Below are positions 13,292 through 21,428 of a stretch of DNA of 21,428 nt, piece by piece (position 1 is the stretch's first letter; each line of letters opens with the position of its first letter). The notes below the pieces were generated by a model. That model had not been told where the DNA came from. It did not search any database and saw only the letters and a program-made list of their open reading frames with translations. The stretch covers positions 1-21,428 of the IMG/VR virus record IMGVR_UViG_3300008266_000583. One strand, written 5' to 3'. A program made the translations under genes and the position numbers. The DNA is from a virus.

Positions 13292-13296
13292 TTTTT

Positions 13297-13306
13297 ATAT
13301 TTATAA
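13297..13306 (+). promoter_or_regulatory. Candidate phage late element, copy 5
   Basis: ATATTTATAA lies in the 30-nt gap after gp6 and 15 nt before ATG 13322. It could start a second late transcript for the distal baseplate and fibre genes. Confidence 0.5.
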
Positions 13307-13321
13307 TTAAAACTAACTATC

Positions 13322-13657
13322 ATGGAAGGATTACAAGATAAATTAGATGAAACATATTTAGATGGTTCCCCTAAACGTTATGGTGATTTTGCTAAAAAAT
13401 ATGATGATTCATATCAATATTTAAAAACTCCTGAAGGAGCTATTAGAGGACAAGGTAATTTATTACAATTGTTTGAAAAGACAAAAGCTGATGGGTTATT
13501 AGATCCCCCACCATCTTCATATACAACTAAAATTGGATCAGAGGTTAAAACTCTTAATACTCCTGCTCCTTATAGCTCAAATAATACTTACTCAGACCAG
13601 TTTAGAGCTCAAGAAAATGAAATTTTATTAAACAGAACTATTGACGAGTTTATATAA
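13322..13657 (+). CDS. Small virion-module protein, 111 aa
   Basis: A 111-residue hydrophilic protein, rich in Asp, Lys, Tyr, Pro and Ser, with few hydrophobic stretches; mostly extended. It contains YGDFAKKYDDSYQYLKTPEG (about 20-39) and a C-terminal helix (FRAQENEILLNRTIDEF). It shares 1 nt (TAATG) with the next gene. No family is recognised. The profile suits a linker or assembly protein that becomes ordered on binding baseplate partners. Confidence 0.55.
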   Translation: MEGLQDKLDETYLDGSPKRYGDFAKKYDDSYQYLKTPEGAIRGQGNLLQLFEKTKADGLLDPPPSSYTTKIGSEVKTLNTPAPYSSNNTYSDQFRAQENEILLNRTIDEFI

Positions 13658-14778
13658 TGGCTATTTATAAAATATTTCCTACTAAAGATGCTACTATATA
13701 TTCATTATATCCAAGTAAAAACACTGGACTAGATGAAATATTAGAATCTTCTACTTCAATTATTAATGCTTCTGCTTTACCTCAAGCTAGTAGATTTTTA
13801 ATACAATTTGATTCTACTGAGATGAATAATCTTATTAATAATAAAATTAGTGGATCAAATTGGAAAGCATATTTTAGAGGATTTTTAGCTAATTTAGAAG
13901 GATTAAATTTAGACACTCAACTTGAATTTTACCCTATTTCAGGCTCTTGGAATATGGGAACAGGAAAATACAATTACAATCCTGAGATTCAAAATGGTGT
14001 TAGTTGGGGATGGAGATTATATTCTGGTAGTAATGCTTGGTCTACAAGTGGCTATTCTGTTAATGTTACTGCTTCATATAGTGGCACTTTAGGTGGAGGT
14101 AATTGGTATTATAGTTCTTCAAACACAACTGTTTTACCTATTTATTCAACTCAAAGTTTTGCTTATACTGAAACTGGTGATATCAACACTGATATTACTA
14201 ATATGGTTAAAGCGTGGTATAGTGGTACTATAGAAAATAATGGTTTAATAGCTAAACAAGCTGTTGAATTTGTTAATAGTGAAAACTATCAAATTAAAAT
14301 GCAGTTTTTCTCTAGAGACACCAATACTATCTACCCACCTCAATTAGAATTCAGATGGAGAGATTATATATTTAATACTGGTTCTTCTACCATTACTAAA
14401 TTATCAACTCCTATAGCTACTATATCTATTGATGATAATATAGGTGTGTTTTATCCTAAAAGTATAAACAAATTTAGAGTCAATAGTAGACCAACATACC
14501 CAGCTAGAGTTTTTCAAACTGCTTCTCTTTATACTACAAATTATTATTTACCAACTTCTTCATATTATTCAATAAAAGACTTGGATACTAATGAAGTTGT
14601 TGTAGATTTCGATGACCAATATACTCAATTAAGTGTTGATGAGCAAGGTAGTTATTTTACACTTTATATGAATGGTTTAGAACCTGAAAGATATTATAAA
14701 ATACTTATTAAAAGTATTATAAATGATTCAACAGTAGTTTTTGATAATAATTATTATTTTAAAGTTATAAATGGCTAA
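13657..14778 (+). CDS. DNRLRE-like fibrous virion protein
   Basis: A 373-residue beta-rich protein. Residues 1-200 fit a DNRLRE-type domain: the opening IFPTKDATIYSLYPSKNTGLDEI (a repeat of the family's P-x-x-D-A-x-I pattern), SRFLIQFD (about 46-53), and the closing TNMVKAWYSGTIENNGLIAK (about 181-200). The middle is rich in Ser, Gly, Trp and Tyr, like surface-exposed fibre domains. Residues about 270-373 look like a separate beta-sandwich (PARVFQTASLY, GSYFTLYMNGLEPERYYKIL, YYFKVING), perhaps fibronectin-III-like. DNRLRE domains occur in cell-surface and polysaccharide-related proteins, so receptor or glycan contact is a reasonable inference. It overlaps the next gene by 8 nt. Confidence 0.6.
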   Translation: MAIYKIFPTKDATIYSLYPSKNTGLDEILESSTSIINASALPQASRFLIQFDSTEMNNLINNKISGSNWKAYFRGFLANLEGLNLDTQLEFYPISGSWNMGTGKYNYNPEIQNGVSWGWRLYSGSNAWSTSGYSVNVTASYSGTLGGGNWYYSSSNTTVLPIYSTQSFAYTETGDINTDITNMVKAWYSGTIENNGLIAKQAVEFVNSENYQIKMQFFSRDTNTIYPPQLEFRWRDYIFNTGSSTITKLSTPIATISIDDNIGVFYPKSINKFRVNSRPTYPARVFQTASLYTTNYYLPTSSYYSIKDLDTNEVVVDFDDQYTQLSVDEQGSYFTLYMNGLEPERYYKILIKSIINDSTVVFDNNYYFKVING

Positions 14779-15139
14779 TTATTCTTTAAATAGAACAGTT
14801 TATAATAAAGAGGCTTATGAGAAAACAATTGATACTACTTTTTCTCAAGTATCAACCCCTCCTCCTCCTCTAGCAGATACTATTACAGTAACTGAATTTT
14901 TTGACCTTTATAATTCTATTTTTTACGATATACCTACCCAAGGAGATACTAATTCGCATGCTTATATAGTAGCTAAAAGTGGGGATTATATAAACGCTGA
15001 CCAAGTTAGTGAAGATGTTCAAGCGTTATTAGATGAAATAACTCTTTTAAGACAAGATTTACTAGCAGCTAATCAACAAATTGCTACCTTTCAAATATCA
15101 GCTAGTATACCAACTTCAATAAATACCCCAACAATATAA
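14771..15139 (+). CDS. Small virion-module coiled-coil protein, 122 aa
   Basis: A 122-residue protein. The N-terminus is basic and extended (SLNRTVYNKEAYEKTID), then a Pro-rich link (STPPPPLAD), then TVTEFFDLYNSIFYDIPTQG (about 39-58) and a helical heptad-like region (VQALLDEITLLRQDLLAANQQIATF, about 83-107). It overlaps the preceding gene by 8 nt and ends 1 nt before the next ATG, so it is translationally coupled. No family is recognised. A wedge connector or trimerising collar for the neighbouring large protein is plausible. Confidence 0.6.
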   Translation: MANYSLNRTVYNKEAYEKTIDTTFSQVSTPPPPLADTITVTEFFDLYNSIFYDIPTQGDTNSHAYIVAKSGDYINADQVSEDVQALLDEITLLRQDLLAANQQIATFQISASIPTSINTPTI

Positions 15140-15140
15140 T

Positions 15141-18100
15141 ATGGCTACTATTGTTACAAACATAGATCCAATAACTTTAGAGACTCAAATATACTCTCCT
15201 CAAGATGTATCCTTAATCCCTATTGATAATCTATCATCAAATTTTACTCCTTCAGTCAATTATATTGAATATAGTATTATATCTTCAAATGGATTATTTC
15301 AAATAACAGAGTATGATTTTATTAATTTTCAAGTAATTAATAACTCTTCACCAGCTGGTTCTTCTTTAATATATAATATTAATTTAGACCCTGAACAAGA
15401 TTTAATAACAAGAGGATTTACTAATGGTGAGTATAATGTAATATATAATTTTTTAAATAATGAATTAAACTCATCTCCTGATGAAAGAATTTTTTATATA
15501 AAAGAAATCTCTCCAGATAGAACTGAGTTAAAATTAAGTTCTAATGAATTAATCAATACAGATCTAGAAGCATTAGTTGATGAATTTAAACAAAAATTAA
15601 ATTCAAATCCTTTATACTTTCAAGATTTTTATCTTAATTTTGGTAATAATAATTTATTCATAGCTAATAATATATTAGTTGATACTTCTAAACTACAATA
15701 TGAAGTATTAATTAATTTATATGAACCGCTTCCTCCCCAATATAATCTAAAAGATACATTATGGATTGTTACTCAAGTAGCTGATCCTTTAGCCTTTAAT
15801 ATTCAATTTCAACCTGAAGTAATTATACCTATAATTACAAATCCAACTCTTAAAGGCCCCAACTTAAATTTAACTTTAAAAGATAAAATTAATAATTCAA
15901 GTAATTATATAAATTATGAACAATTATTAACTACCGGATTAGCTTCTTCTTATAATCAAATTCTTTCTTATTTAGAAGAAAAGAGCATAGAAATAGGTAT
16001 AGATTATACTGACTTTTCAAATTTTGTGCACTTTTCTTCAGCTCAATCTAGAATAGAAAATTTTTATTATAAAATTCAATTAATTGAACAATATAATGCT
16101 AATTTAACAACATTAATAACATCAACTTCATCTTCCATTTCAAGTAGTGTAACTATATTAGAAGAAAAAATATCTAATATAATTAAAAATTTTGATGGGT
16201 ATGAATATTATCTTTATTACACCTCAGGATCTAATGTTTATCCTAAAGGAACAGATGTGCCCCCATATGACTTAATGGCTAGTAATAGCCCACAAGCTAT
16301 GGCATGGTATAATGATCAAATAACTAGTGCTTCATCATATGATGCTACTAATAAAGATTATTTAATAAATACCATTCCTACTTATTTAATAGATGATCCT
16401 CAAAATGATCCATATAAAGTATTTGTTAATATGGTGGGTCAACATTATGATAATATTTGGGTTTATTATAAAGATGTGACTAATAGATATAATGGTGATA
16501 ATCGTTTAGATTATGGTATCTCTAAAGATTTAGTAGCAGATGCTTTAAGATCATTTGGTTTAAAAATATATCAAAATAATTTCTCCACAGATAATCTATT
16601 TAACGCATTTACTGGATTTAATTTTTATCCATCGGGTTCACCAAATGGTCTTGCTCTTAATGGTAATGTGTATATTACTAGTTCATATATTGATGAAGGA
16701 AATATAGGTTACTTCTTAGATGATTATATCTATATTCCTGGTGATCCAACTGAATTAATAACTAATTATGTTACTGCTTCTCAAGAAGCTTTATATACAC
16801 CTGTAGATGATGTTAATAAAGAAGTATATAAACGTTTATACCATAATTTACCTTTATTATTAAAACAAAAAGGTACAGTCGCTGGTTTAAGAAACCTTAT
16901 TAATGTTTATGGTATCCCTGACACTATTTTAAGAATTAGTGAGTTTGGCGGAAGAGACAGAGACACATCTACTTATGATCATTTCTATGAGAGATATAAT
17001 TTAGCTGCTCAAACAGGATCTGGAACTAATAAATATGTTGTAACTCCTTGGGATTTAAATACCAATTGGAATTCAACTGATGATATCCCTAGAGTTTTAC
17101 AATTTAGGTTTAAAACTAATGAGACACCTACTTCAAACACTCCATTCCAACAAGGTTTATGGTATTTGTATAGTTCTCCTTTTTTAGCCTCAGCAATATC
17201 CTTAACATATACAGGTTCTGGTTATTCAACAGCTTCATATGCCTACCCAGATTCAGGATCAAACTACTCTCCTGAATGGCAATATGCTAAACTAGATCTT
17301 ATACCAGATATAGTTAACAGTCCTAATACAAGTGCTAGTATATATTTACCATTTTATGATAACAATTGGTGGTCAGTAATGGTTAGTAGATTAGGATCTA
17401 CCCTTACTTTACACGCTGGAAATAAATTAGATTATAATGGGTATGATGGAAATGAAATTGGATTTTTAGCTTCTGCTTCTGCAGCCATGGGAGGATTTTG
17501 GGATTTATCAGGTGGCGTTAGTTATTTCTTTAATTCACTCTCTAACCCATATGGTATATTCACAGGAAATATTCAAGAAATTAGATATTGGACTATACCT
17601 CAAACTATAGACGCTTTTAAGGATTTCATAATGAACCCTAGCTCTACAGATATTTTCAATAATGAAACTGAGTTTTATGCTAATGCTTTAGCTTTTAGAT
17701 TACCATTAGGAAATGAACTTTACACTGGTTCAATTTCTATCCATCCTAAAATAACAGGATCATGGATCACTACTCAGTCTTTCGCTAGTGACAGTGATGC
17801 CTCTATAGGTAGTGGTATAGATTTTGTCTCTAACATAGAAACATTTTTCTTAGATTCTCCTATAGCTGGTTTACGTAATAGAGTAAATGATAAAATACAA
17901 ATTGTATCTTCAAGTCATCCATCAATAAATCTTCAATATACCCAATCTGGAAATACTTTAACACAATATAGAAGTATACAACAGCAGTATCCTTCACAAG
18001 GAAGTGAAACTCCTGATGTTAATATTTTAGAAGTTGCTTTTTCACCCCAAAATGAAATTGATGATGATATCATTTCATCACTAGGATACTTTAACATTGG

Positions 18101-19238
18101 AGAATACATTGGTGACCCAAGACAAACATATTACCCCAACTACCCAGACTTAAATTTAATAAGTCAAACATATTTTCAAAAATATATTGCCAATTATGAT
18201 CTTTTTGATTACATTAGGTTAATAAAGTTCTTTGACAATTCATTATTTAAAATGATTAAAGATTTTGTTCCTGCAAGAACAAATCTAAGATCAGGTATAG
18301 TTGTAAAACAACACTTATTAGAAAGAAGTAAATATCCTCAACCTCAAATGGAGTGGGAAGATGTTACTTATACTGGATCAATAGATACAGCTTTCTTTAC
18401 TGGTAGTACTGGAGGTACATTCAATGAGTTTAACACTGTATCTGATGGAACTATTTTACAATATATTGGTATAAATGGAACATTTACCCTAGGAACCTAC
18501 AAACCGATATTTTTTAGTACAGCTGGAACAAATGGTTCTATGGTAACCAATGGGTATTACAATGTTGTATCATCTGGTTCTAATGATATTAGACTAATTA
18601 TTCCTAACTATACAGGAAATACTATTTTCACATTTACTTCAAATCTTGGTACTCTTGAATATAATTTTGTGATATCATCATCTATAAATGGATTTAGTAC
18701 TCCTGTTGGAAAAGCATCAGGTGATCCTTCTGGGGAATATACATTTATTATAGGACCTTTATATGTGACTCCAAATGAGATTTTACAGCTCATGGTTTCT
18801 ACTAATTCTACTCTTCTTAATGCTGATTTACACGCTTATCCATATTCAAAACAAACATGGAAAGAATTAACATTAGGTCCTTCTGGTTCAACTTATTTAA
18901 TAAGAGAAGATCAACGTGAATTTTATAATGGTGAATTACCTGGAACAACCATTGAAGCATCAACAGGTGAATTAAACAATAAAAATGTATTTAAATACCC
19001 ATCAACTGAACTAGTAAATTATAGTATAGCTCTTTATCCTTCATATGGAGATTTTGGTGGAATTCCTTTTTCATCAACTTATTTCCTTAATAATTCTTTA
19101 GCTCCATTAGATGGCCAAATACTTTTATGGTATGATACAGGTAGTTCACTTAATAATGGATTAACACCGGGTGGTGGGGCAATACCTGGTGGCAGCACTG
19201 GCGGTGGTTCAACTCCATCACCTGGTAAAGGAGGATAA
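15141..19238 (+). CDS. Giant virion protein with lectin-like middle domain, 1365 aa
   Basis: The largest gene in the window. Residues 1-250 are beta-rich, 270-360 helical. Residues about 553-605 (VNKEVYKRLYHNLPLLLKQK, then GTVAGLRNLINVYGIP and ISEFGGRD) form a block I associate with large baseplate wedge proteins of T4-like phages. Residues about 648-815 look like a LamG/concanavalin-type jelly roll: RVLQFRFKTNE, YAKLDLIP, NWWSVMVSRLGSTLTLHAGN, then FTGNIQEIRYW. Another beta region spans 1060-1330, and the C-terminus (1341-1365) is a Gly/Ser/Pro tail (GGGAIPGGSTGGGS). Its place downstream of gp6 suggests a gp7-like peripheral wedge component combined with glycan binding. The role is inferred from layout and fold pattern. 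Confidence 0.65.
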   Translation: MATIVTNIDPITLETQIYSPQDVSLIPIDNLSSNFTPSVNYIEYSIISSNGLFQITEYDFINFQVINNSSPAGSSLIYNINLDPEQDLITRGFTNGEYNVIYNFLNNELNSSPDERIFYIKEISPDRTELKLSSNELINTDLEALVDEFKQKLNSNPLYFQDFYLNFGNNNLFIANNILVDTSKLQYEVLINLYEPLPPQYNLKDTLWIVTQVADPLAFNIQFQPEVIIPIITNPTLKGPNLNLTLKDKINNSSNYINYEQLLTTGLASSYNQILSYLEEKSIEIGIDYTDFSNFVHFSSAQSRIENFYYKIQLIEQYNANLTTLITSTSSSISSSVTILEEKISNIIKNFDGYEYYLYYTSGSNVYPKGTDVPPYDLMASNSPQAMAWYNDQITSASSYDATNKDYLINTIPTYLIDDPQNDPYKVFVNMVGQHYDNIWVYYKDVTNRYNGDNRLDYGISKDLVADALRSFGLKIYQNNFSTDNLFNAFTGFNFYPSGSPNGLALNGNVYITSSYIDEGNIGYFLDDYIYIPGDPTELITNYVTASQEALYTPVDDVNKEVYKRLYHNLPLLLKQKGTVAGLRNLINVYGIPDTILRISEFGGRDRDTSTYDHFYERYNLAAQTGSGTNKYVVTPWDLNTNWNSTDDIPRVLQFRFKTNETPTSNTPFQQGLWYLYSSPFLASAISLTYTGSGYSTASYAYPDSGSNYSPEWQYAKLDLIPDIVNSPNTSASIYLPFYDNNWWSVMVSRLGSTLTLHAGNKLDYNGYDGNEIGFLASASAAMGGFWDLSGGVSYFFNSLSNPYGIFTGNIQEIRYWTIPQTIDAFKDFIMNPSSTDIFNNETEFYANALAFRLPLGNELYTGSISIHPKITGSWITTQSFASDSDASIGSGIDFVSNIETFFLDSPIAGLRNRVNDKIQIVSSSHPSINLQYTQSGNTLTQYRSIQQQYPSQGSETPDVNILEVAFSPQNEIDDDIISSLGYFNIGEYIGDPRQTYYPNYPDLNLISQTYFQKYIANYDLFDYIRLIKFFDNSLFKMIKDFVPARTNLRSGIVVKQHLLERSKYPQPQMEWEDVTYTGSIDTAFFTGSTGGTFNEFNTVSDGTILQYIGINGTFTLGTYKPIFFSTAGTNGSMVTNGYYNVVSSGSNDIRLIIPNYTGNTIFTFTSNLGTLEYNFVISSSINGFSTPVGKASGDPSGEYTFIIGPLYVTPNEILQLMVSTNSTLLNADLHAYPYSKQTWKELTLGPSGSTYLIREDQREFYNGELPGTTIEASTGELNNKNVFKYPSTELVNYSIALYPSYGDFGGIPFSSTYFLNNSLAPLDGQILLWYDTGSSLNNGLTPGGGAIPGGSTGGGSTPSPGKGG

Positions 19239-19269
19239 TAATAATATGATTAATTTTTAATATAAAAAT

Positions 19270-19803
19270 ATGCCTACAAGCAATTATTTCAATCAAATAA
19301 CACAAGGTGTTAAATATGCTAAAATAGCCAGAATTGACCAAAATGGAAATGATAAATCAGCATATTTAGAACAACTTCAATCATTTATATTAACATATAG
19401 TGATGTAGGCTCTGTTCAATATTTTGTTAACTCTGTTCAAGAACAGTCAACTTATTATTTATTTGGCTTACAAGCTCAACCTATAACATCTTCTGGGGAT
19501 ACTACATTTGGTGATATTATTCTAACCAACACCTCTTCATTTATACCTAATCCTGAATTTTTAAATTTTGAATATAATGACTACAATCCATTATTTGGTA
19601 ACGCTAGTATTCCTCAATTTTCATTTAAATATTTAGATGTTGATTATGGAGCAGGAATGATTATTCCTCAAAATTTTGATCCAATCCTTGCAGGAACAGC
19701 AACCGCAGCTTCAGTTCAAGATTCAAATTACTCTTCAAGAGCTTGGTCTAATATTAGATATAACGGATCAAGAATAAGTTCACGTGATTTTAATATTATT
19801 TAA
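19270..19803 (+). CDS. Virion-module protein, 177 aa
   Basis: A 177-residue protein following the giant gene by 31 nt. The N-terminal 60 residues mix helix and strand (KYAKIARIDQNGNDKSAYLEQLQSFIL). The rest is extended and rich in Asn, Tyr, Ser and Phe (FLNFEYNDYNPLFGN, about 100-115), with a final SRAWSNIRYNGSRISSRDFN. The SRAW-x-x-x-R-Y-x-G-S-R pattern near the end is distinctive but I cannot assign it. No Shine-Dalgarno; the leader is TTTTTAATATAAAAAT. Probably a baseplate or tail-fibre attachment protein by position. Confidence 0.55.
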   Translation: MPTSNYFNQITQGVKYAKIARIDQNGNDKSAYLEQLQSFILTYSDVGSVQYFVNSVQEQSTYYLFGLQAQPITSSGDTTFGDIILTNTSSFIPNPEFLNFEYNDYNPLFGNASIPQFSFKYLDVDYGAGMIIPQNFDPILAGTATAASVQDSNYSSRAWSNIRYNGSRISSRDFNII

Positions 19804-19812
19804 TATTTATTA
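19802..19812 (+). promoter_or_regulatory. Candidate phage late element, copy 6
   Basis: AATATTTATTA overlaps the TAA stop of the 177-residue gene and lies 17 nt before ATG 19830. It is identical to the copies at 106 and 2910. Confidence 0.5.
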
Positions 19813-19829
19813 TATAGCAAATAAAGATT

Positions 19830-21428
19830 ATGGCCCAAGATTCTTATCAATTATTAAACAGTTATAAATACAATTTTGGTTCTGCAAATAGTCAACCTGT
19901 AGTAGAACAAAATCAAACATACATGGCCTTTTTTGATGGTGTAGGAGGAACAGGCCCTGAATTAATAGACCAAACTGCATACTTTATTAGGTATATAATC
20001 GATACTCAAGGTAATGTTGTTAATCCTGAACCTGCTAATAAAACATCTGACCCTCAAGCTACAGCCTTATATAATTTAATTAATAATTTTGAACCAGGCA
20101 AAAATGCTGTAATTAGATTAATAGGTAATGATCCTTTATCAACTACTAATCCAAATGATAATTTTTTAACAGGTATACATCCTATAACACATGTTGGTAG
20201 AATAGTGCCTATTTTAGTTACTGAAACTGGAAAAAATATTCAAGATTATGTGACTACTATGAGTTTCTCATACCCTTTCACTACATCACCTCCAGATATT
20301 TTTCTAACACCAAATGTCACTGCTGAGTTTCAAGCTTCATTTGGAAATCTAAACACTACTGAAGGGGGTTATGTAGATTTACCATACGCTACAACATTAA
20401 CTCAATATACTAACACTAATGTATGGACTAATAGTTCTCCTGAGTATATTATCAATAGTGGCTCAACTCAAACAAGTACTAGAATTAAAATTAGAGCTAA
20501 AATATATGTATCATCTTCAGTAGTGGGTGCATTTCAACCCACTCAAGATGGGCAAGAATTTGTAAACACATATTATGGAGGTGCTTTTAATTTACGGATA
20601 TTACAAAATAATAATGTAATTTTAGAAGGCCAACCAATAATTTATAATAAAGGCCAAGTATTAAGTCCAAGTACTTATAATTATATTAATGCTGGGTCAG
20701 GTGATGGTGATTATGAACTTACAACAGGTTGGATTGATTATTCAGCTAATGATGAATTTAAAATTCAATATAAAGTAGATAATGATAATAGTGGTTACCC
20801 ATTGCAAATAGTAGGAGCAGGTAGTGGAAAATATGAGAGTCGTGTTAGATTTATTCAAGAATATCAACCTGGTGTTTCTGGATCTACTTCCACTAGTGCA
20901 TCATTAATTAATGGAATCAATGCTGTTTATGTTAGTGGTGGATATTTTATAACAGGATCTACTACTAATTTATATAATGCCGATAATGGCGGAATTTCTG
21001 TTTTATTTTGTAATGAGGCTTTAAGTAATATTTACCAATTAAATAATACACAAAATCTTGACCTATCATCATCTTTAATGAATTTTTCTCCTATAACTAT
21101 CCCATTTGGTGATATTCAAGCTGGAGATTGGATTAGATTTGAATATAATAAAGATCAAGTTTATAATATAACTAAAGTTTTTTTTAATGAAACTACTGGA
21201 TATTTAATGTTAATTGTTACTCCTTCATTAAGTACTATCACTGGATTTGGAACTCAAACTATGAATTTAAATCATTTTGTAATTTACCGAGTTATAAATG
21301 ATGGAACATATGTGGTTTTAGATGTATTTAAACCTATAACAGGAAATAGTTTTACAGGTATAATTCAACCTGAATTTGTATCTAAAGAATTAATAGACAA
21401 TTATGATAAAATAATCACTGATTTAACA
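19830..21428 (+). CDS. Large virion protein, 3' end beyond window
   Basis: An open frame of 533 codons without a stop to the last base, so the protein is truncated by the window edge. It starts at ATG 19830 after GCAAATAAAGATT, with no other Met nearby. The sequence is beta-rich with many Asn, Thr, Ser, Gly and Tyr and only one Cys, typical of virion surface proteins. Visible stretches: YKYNFGSANSQPVVEQNQTY (about 12-31), a repeat-like alternation of short strands from 130 to 330, and GISVLFCNEALSNIYQL (about 390-406). No named domain is recognised. Its place at the distal end of the wedge genes and its own late element suggest a baseplate-to-fibre or receptor-contact protein. Confidence 0.65.
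   Translation, partial: MAQDSYQLLNSYKYNFGSANSQPVVEQNQTYMAFFDGVGGTGPELIDQTAYFIRYIIDTQGNVVNPEPANKTSDPQATALYNLINNFEPGKNAVIRLIGNDPLSTTNPNDNFLTGIHPITHVGRIVPILVTETGKNIQDYVTTMSFSYPFTTSPPDIFLTPNVTAEFQASFGNLNTTEGGYVDLPYATTLTQYTNTNVWTNSSPEYIINSGSTQTSTRIKIRAKIYVSSSVVGAFQPTQDGQEFVNTYYGGAFNLRILQNNNVILEGQPIIYNKGQVLSPSTYNYINAGSGDGDYELTTGWIDYSANDEFKIQYKVDNDNSGYPLQIVGAGSGKYESRVRFIQEYQPGVSGSTSTSASLINGINAVYVSGGYFITGSTTNLYNADNGGISVLFCNEALSNIYQLNNTQNLDLSSSLMNFSPITIPFGDIQAGDWIRFEYNKDQVYNITKVFFNETTGYLMLIVTPSLSTITGFGTQTMNLNHFVIYRVINDGTYVVLDVFKPITGNSFTGIIQPEFVSKELIDNYDKIITDLT

Noticed and set aside
1-21428. CRISPR arrays, insertion sequences, integrase or attachment sites.
   Set aside because: No spaced repeat array, transposase-like protein, terminal inverted repeats or integrase was seen.

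Overview
The window is a gene-dense, AT-rich stretch (roughly 30% GC by eye) in which every supported gene is on the + strand. It reads as part of a large T4-like contractile-tailed phage (Caudoviricetes, myovirus morphology). The diagnostic genes are a gp55-type late sigma factor, a gp25-type and a gp6-type baseplate wedge protein, a gp5-like spike with a beta-helix, and phage tRNAs. The host is probably a member of the Bacteroidota, likely a flavobacterium. Three promoters fit the Bacteroidota primary-sigma pattern (TTTG-N20-TAnnTTTG). Most genes lack a Shine-Dalgarno sequence. One virion protein carries a carboxypeptidase-regulatory-like domain typical of that phylum.

Layout: (a) 1-118, a rho-independent terminator closing an upstream unit. 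(b) 119-2674, accessory genes: a GNAT-like protein, a small membrane protein, an AT-hook protein, a DUF932-like protein and a 63-residue protein. Two host-type promoters here share an identical 31-nt core. (c) 2679-3430, an RNA cluster: a very unusual 142-nt tRNA-Leu-like gene, tRNA-Arg(UCU) and tRNA-Met/Ile(CAU), with a small secreted-protein gene between the last two. (d) 3470-4329, two small genes separated by a terminator. (e) 4448-6403, a tightly coupled operon with ATGA overlaps: coiled-coil protein, HD-domain protein, membrane-anchored coiled-coil protein, gp55-like sigma factor. (f) 6429-21428 (window end), the late virion module: small protein, gp5-like spike, 815-residue structural protein, small protein, gp25, gp6, small protein, DNRLRE-like fibrous protein, small coiled-coil protein, a 1365-residue protein with a lectin-like middle, a 177-residue protein and an unfinished 533-residue protein.

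How it fits together: host-type promoters serve the accessory genes and the tRNA-Met, so these can be transcribed by host RNA polymerase. The sigma gene sits directly upstream of the virion module. An 11-bp motif family (AATATTTATTA / ATATTTATAA) lies 2-17 nt before six start codons, four of them in or opening the virion module, and is the best candidate for a phage-specific late control element. The baseplate genes use 1- to 8-nt overlaps and very short gaps, consistent with long late transcripts and coupled translation.

The item most worth attention is the tRNA-Leu-like gene. It keeps a perfect acceptor stem and T arm, but has a GC-rich 18-nt perfect palindrome in the D loop and an expanded variable region.
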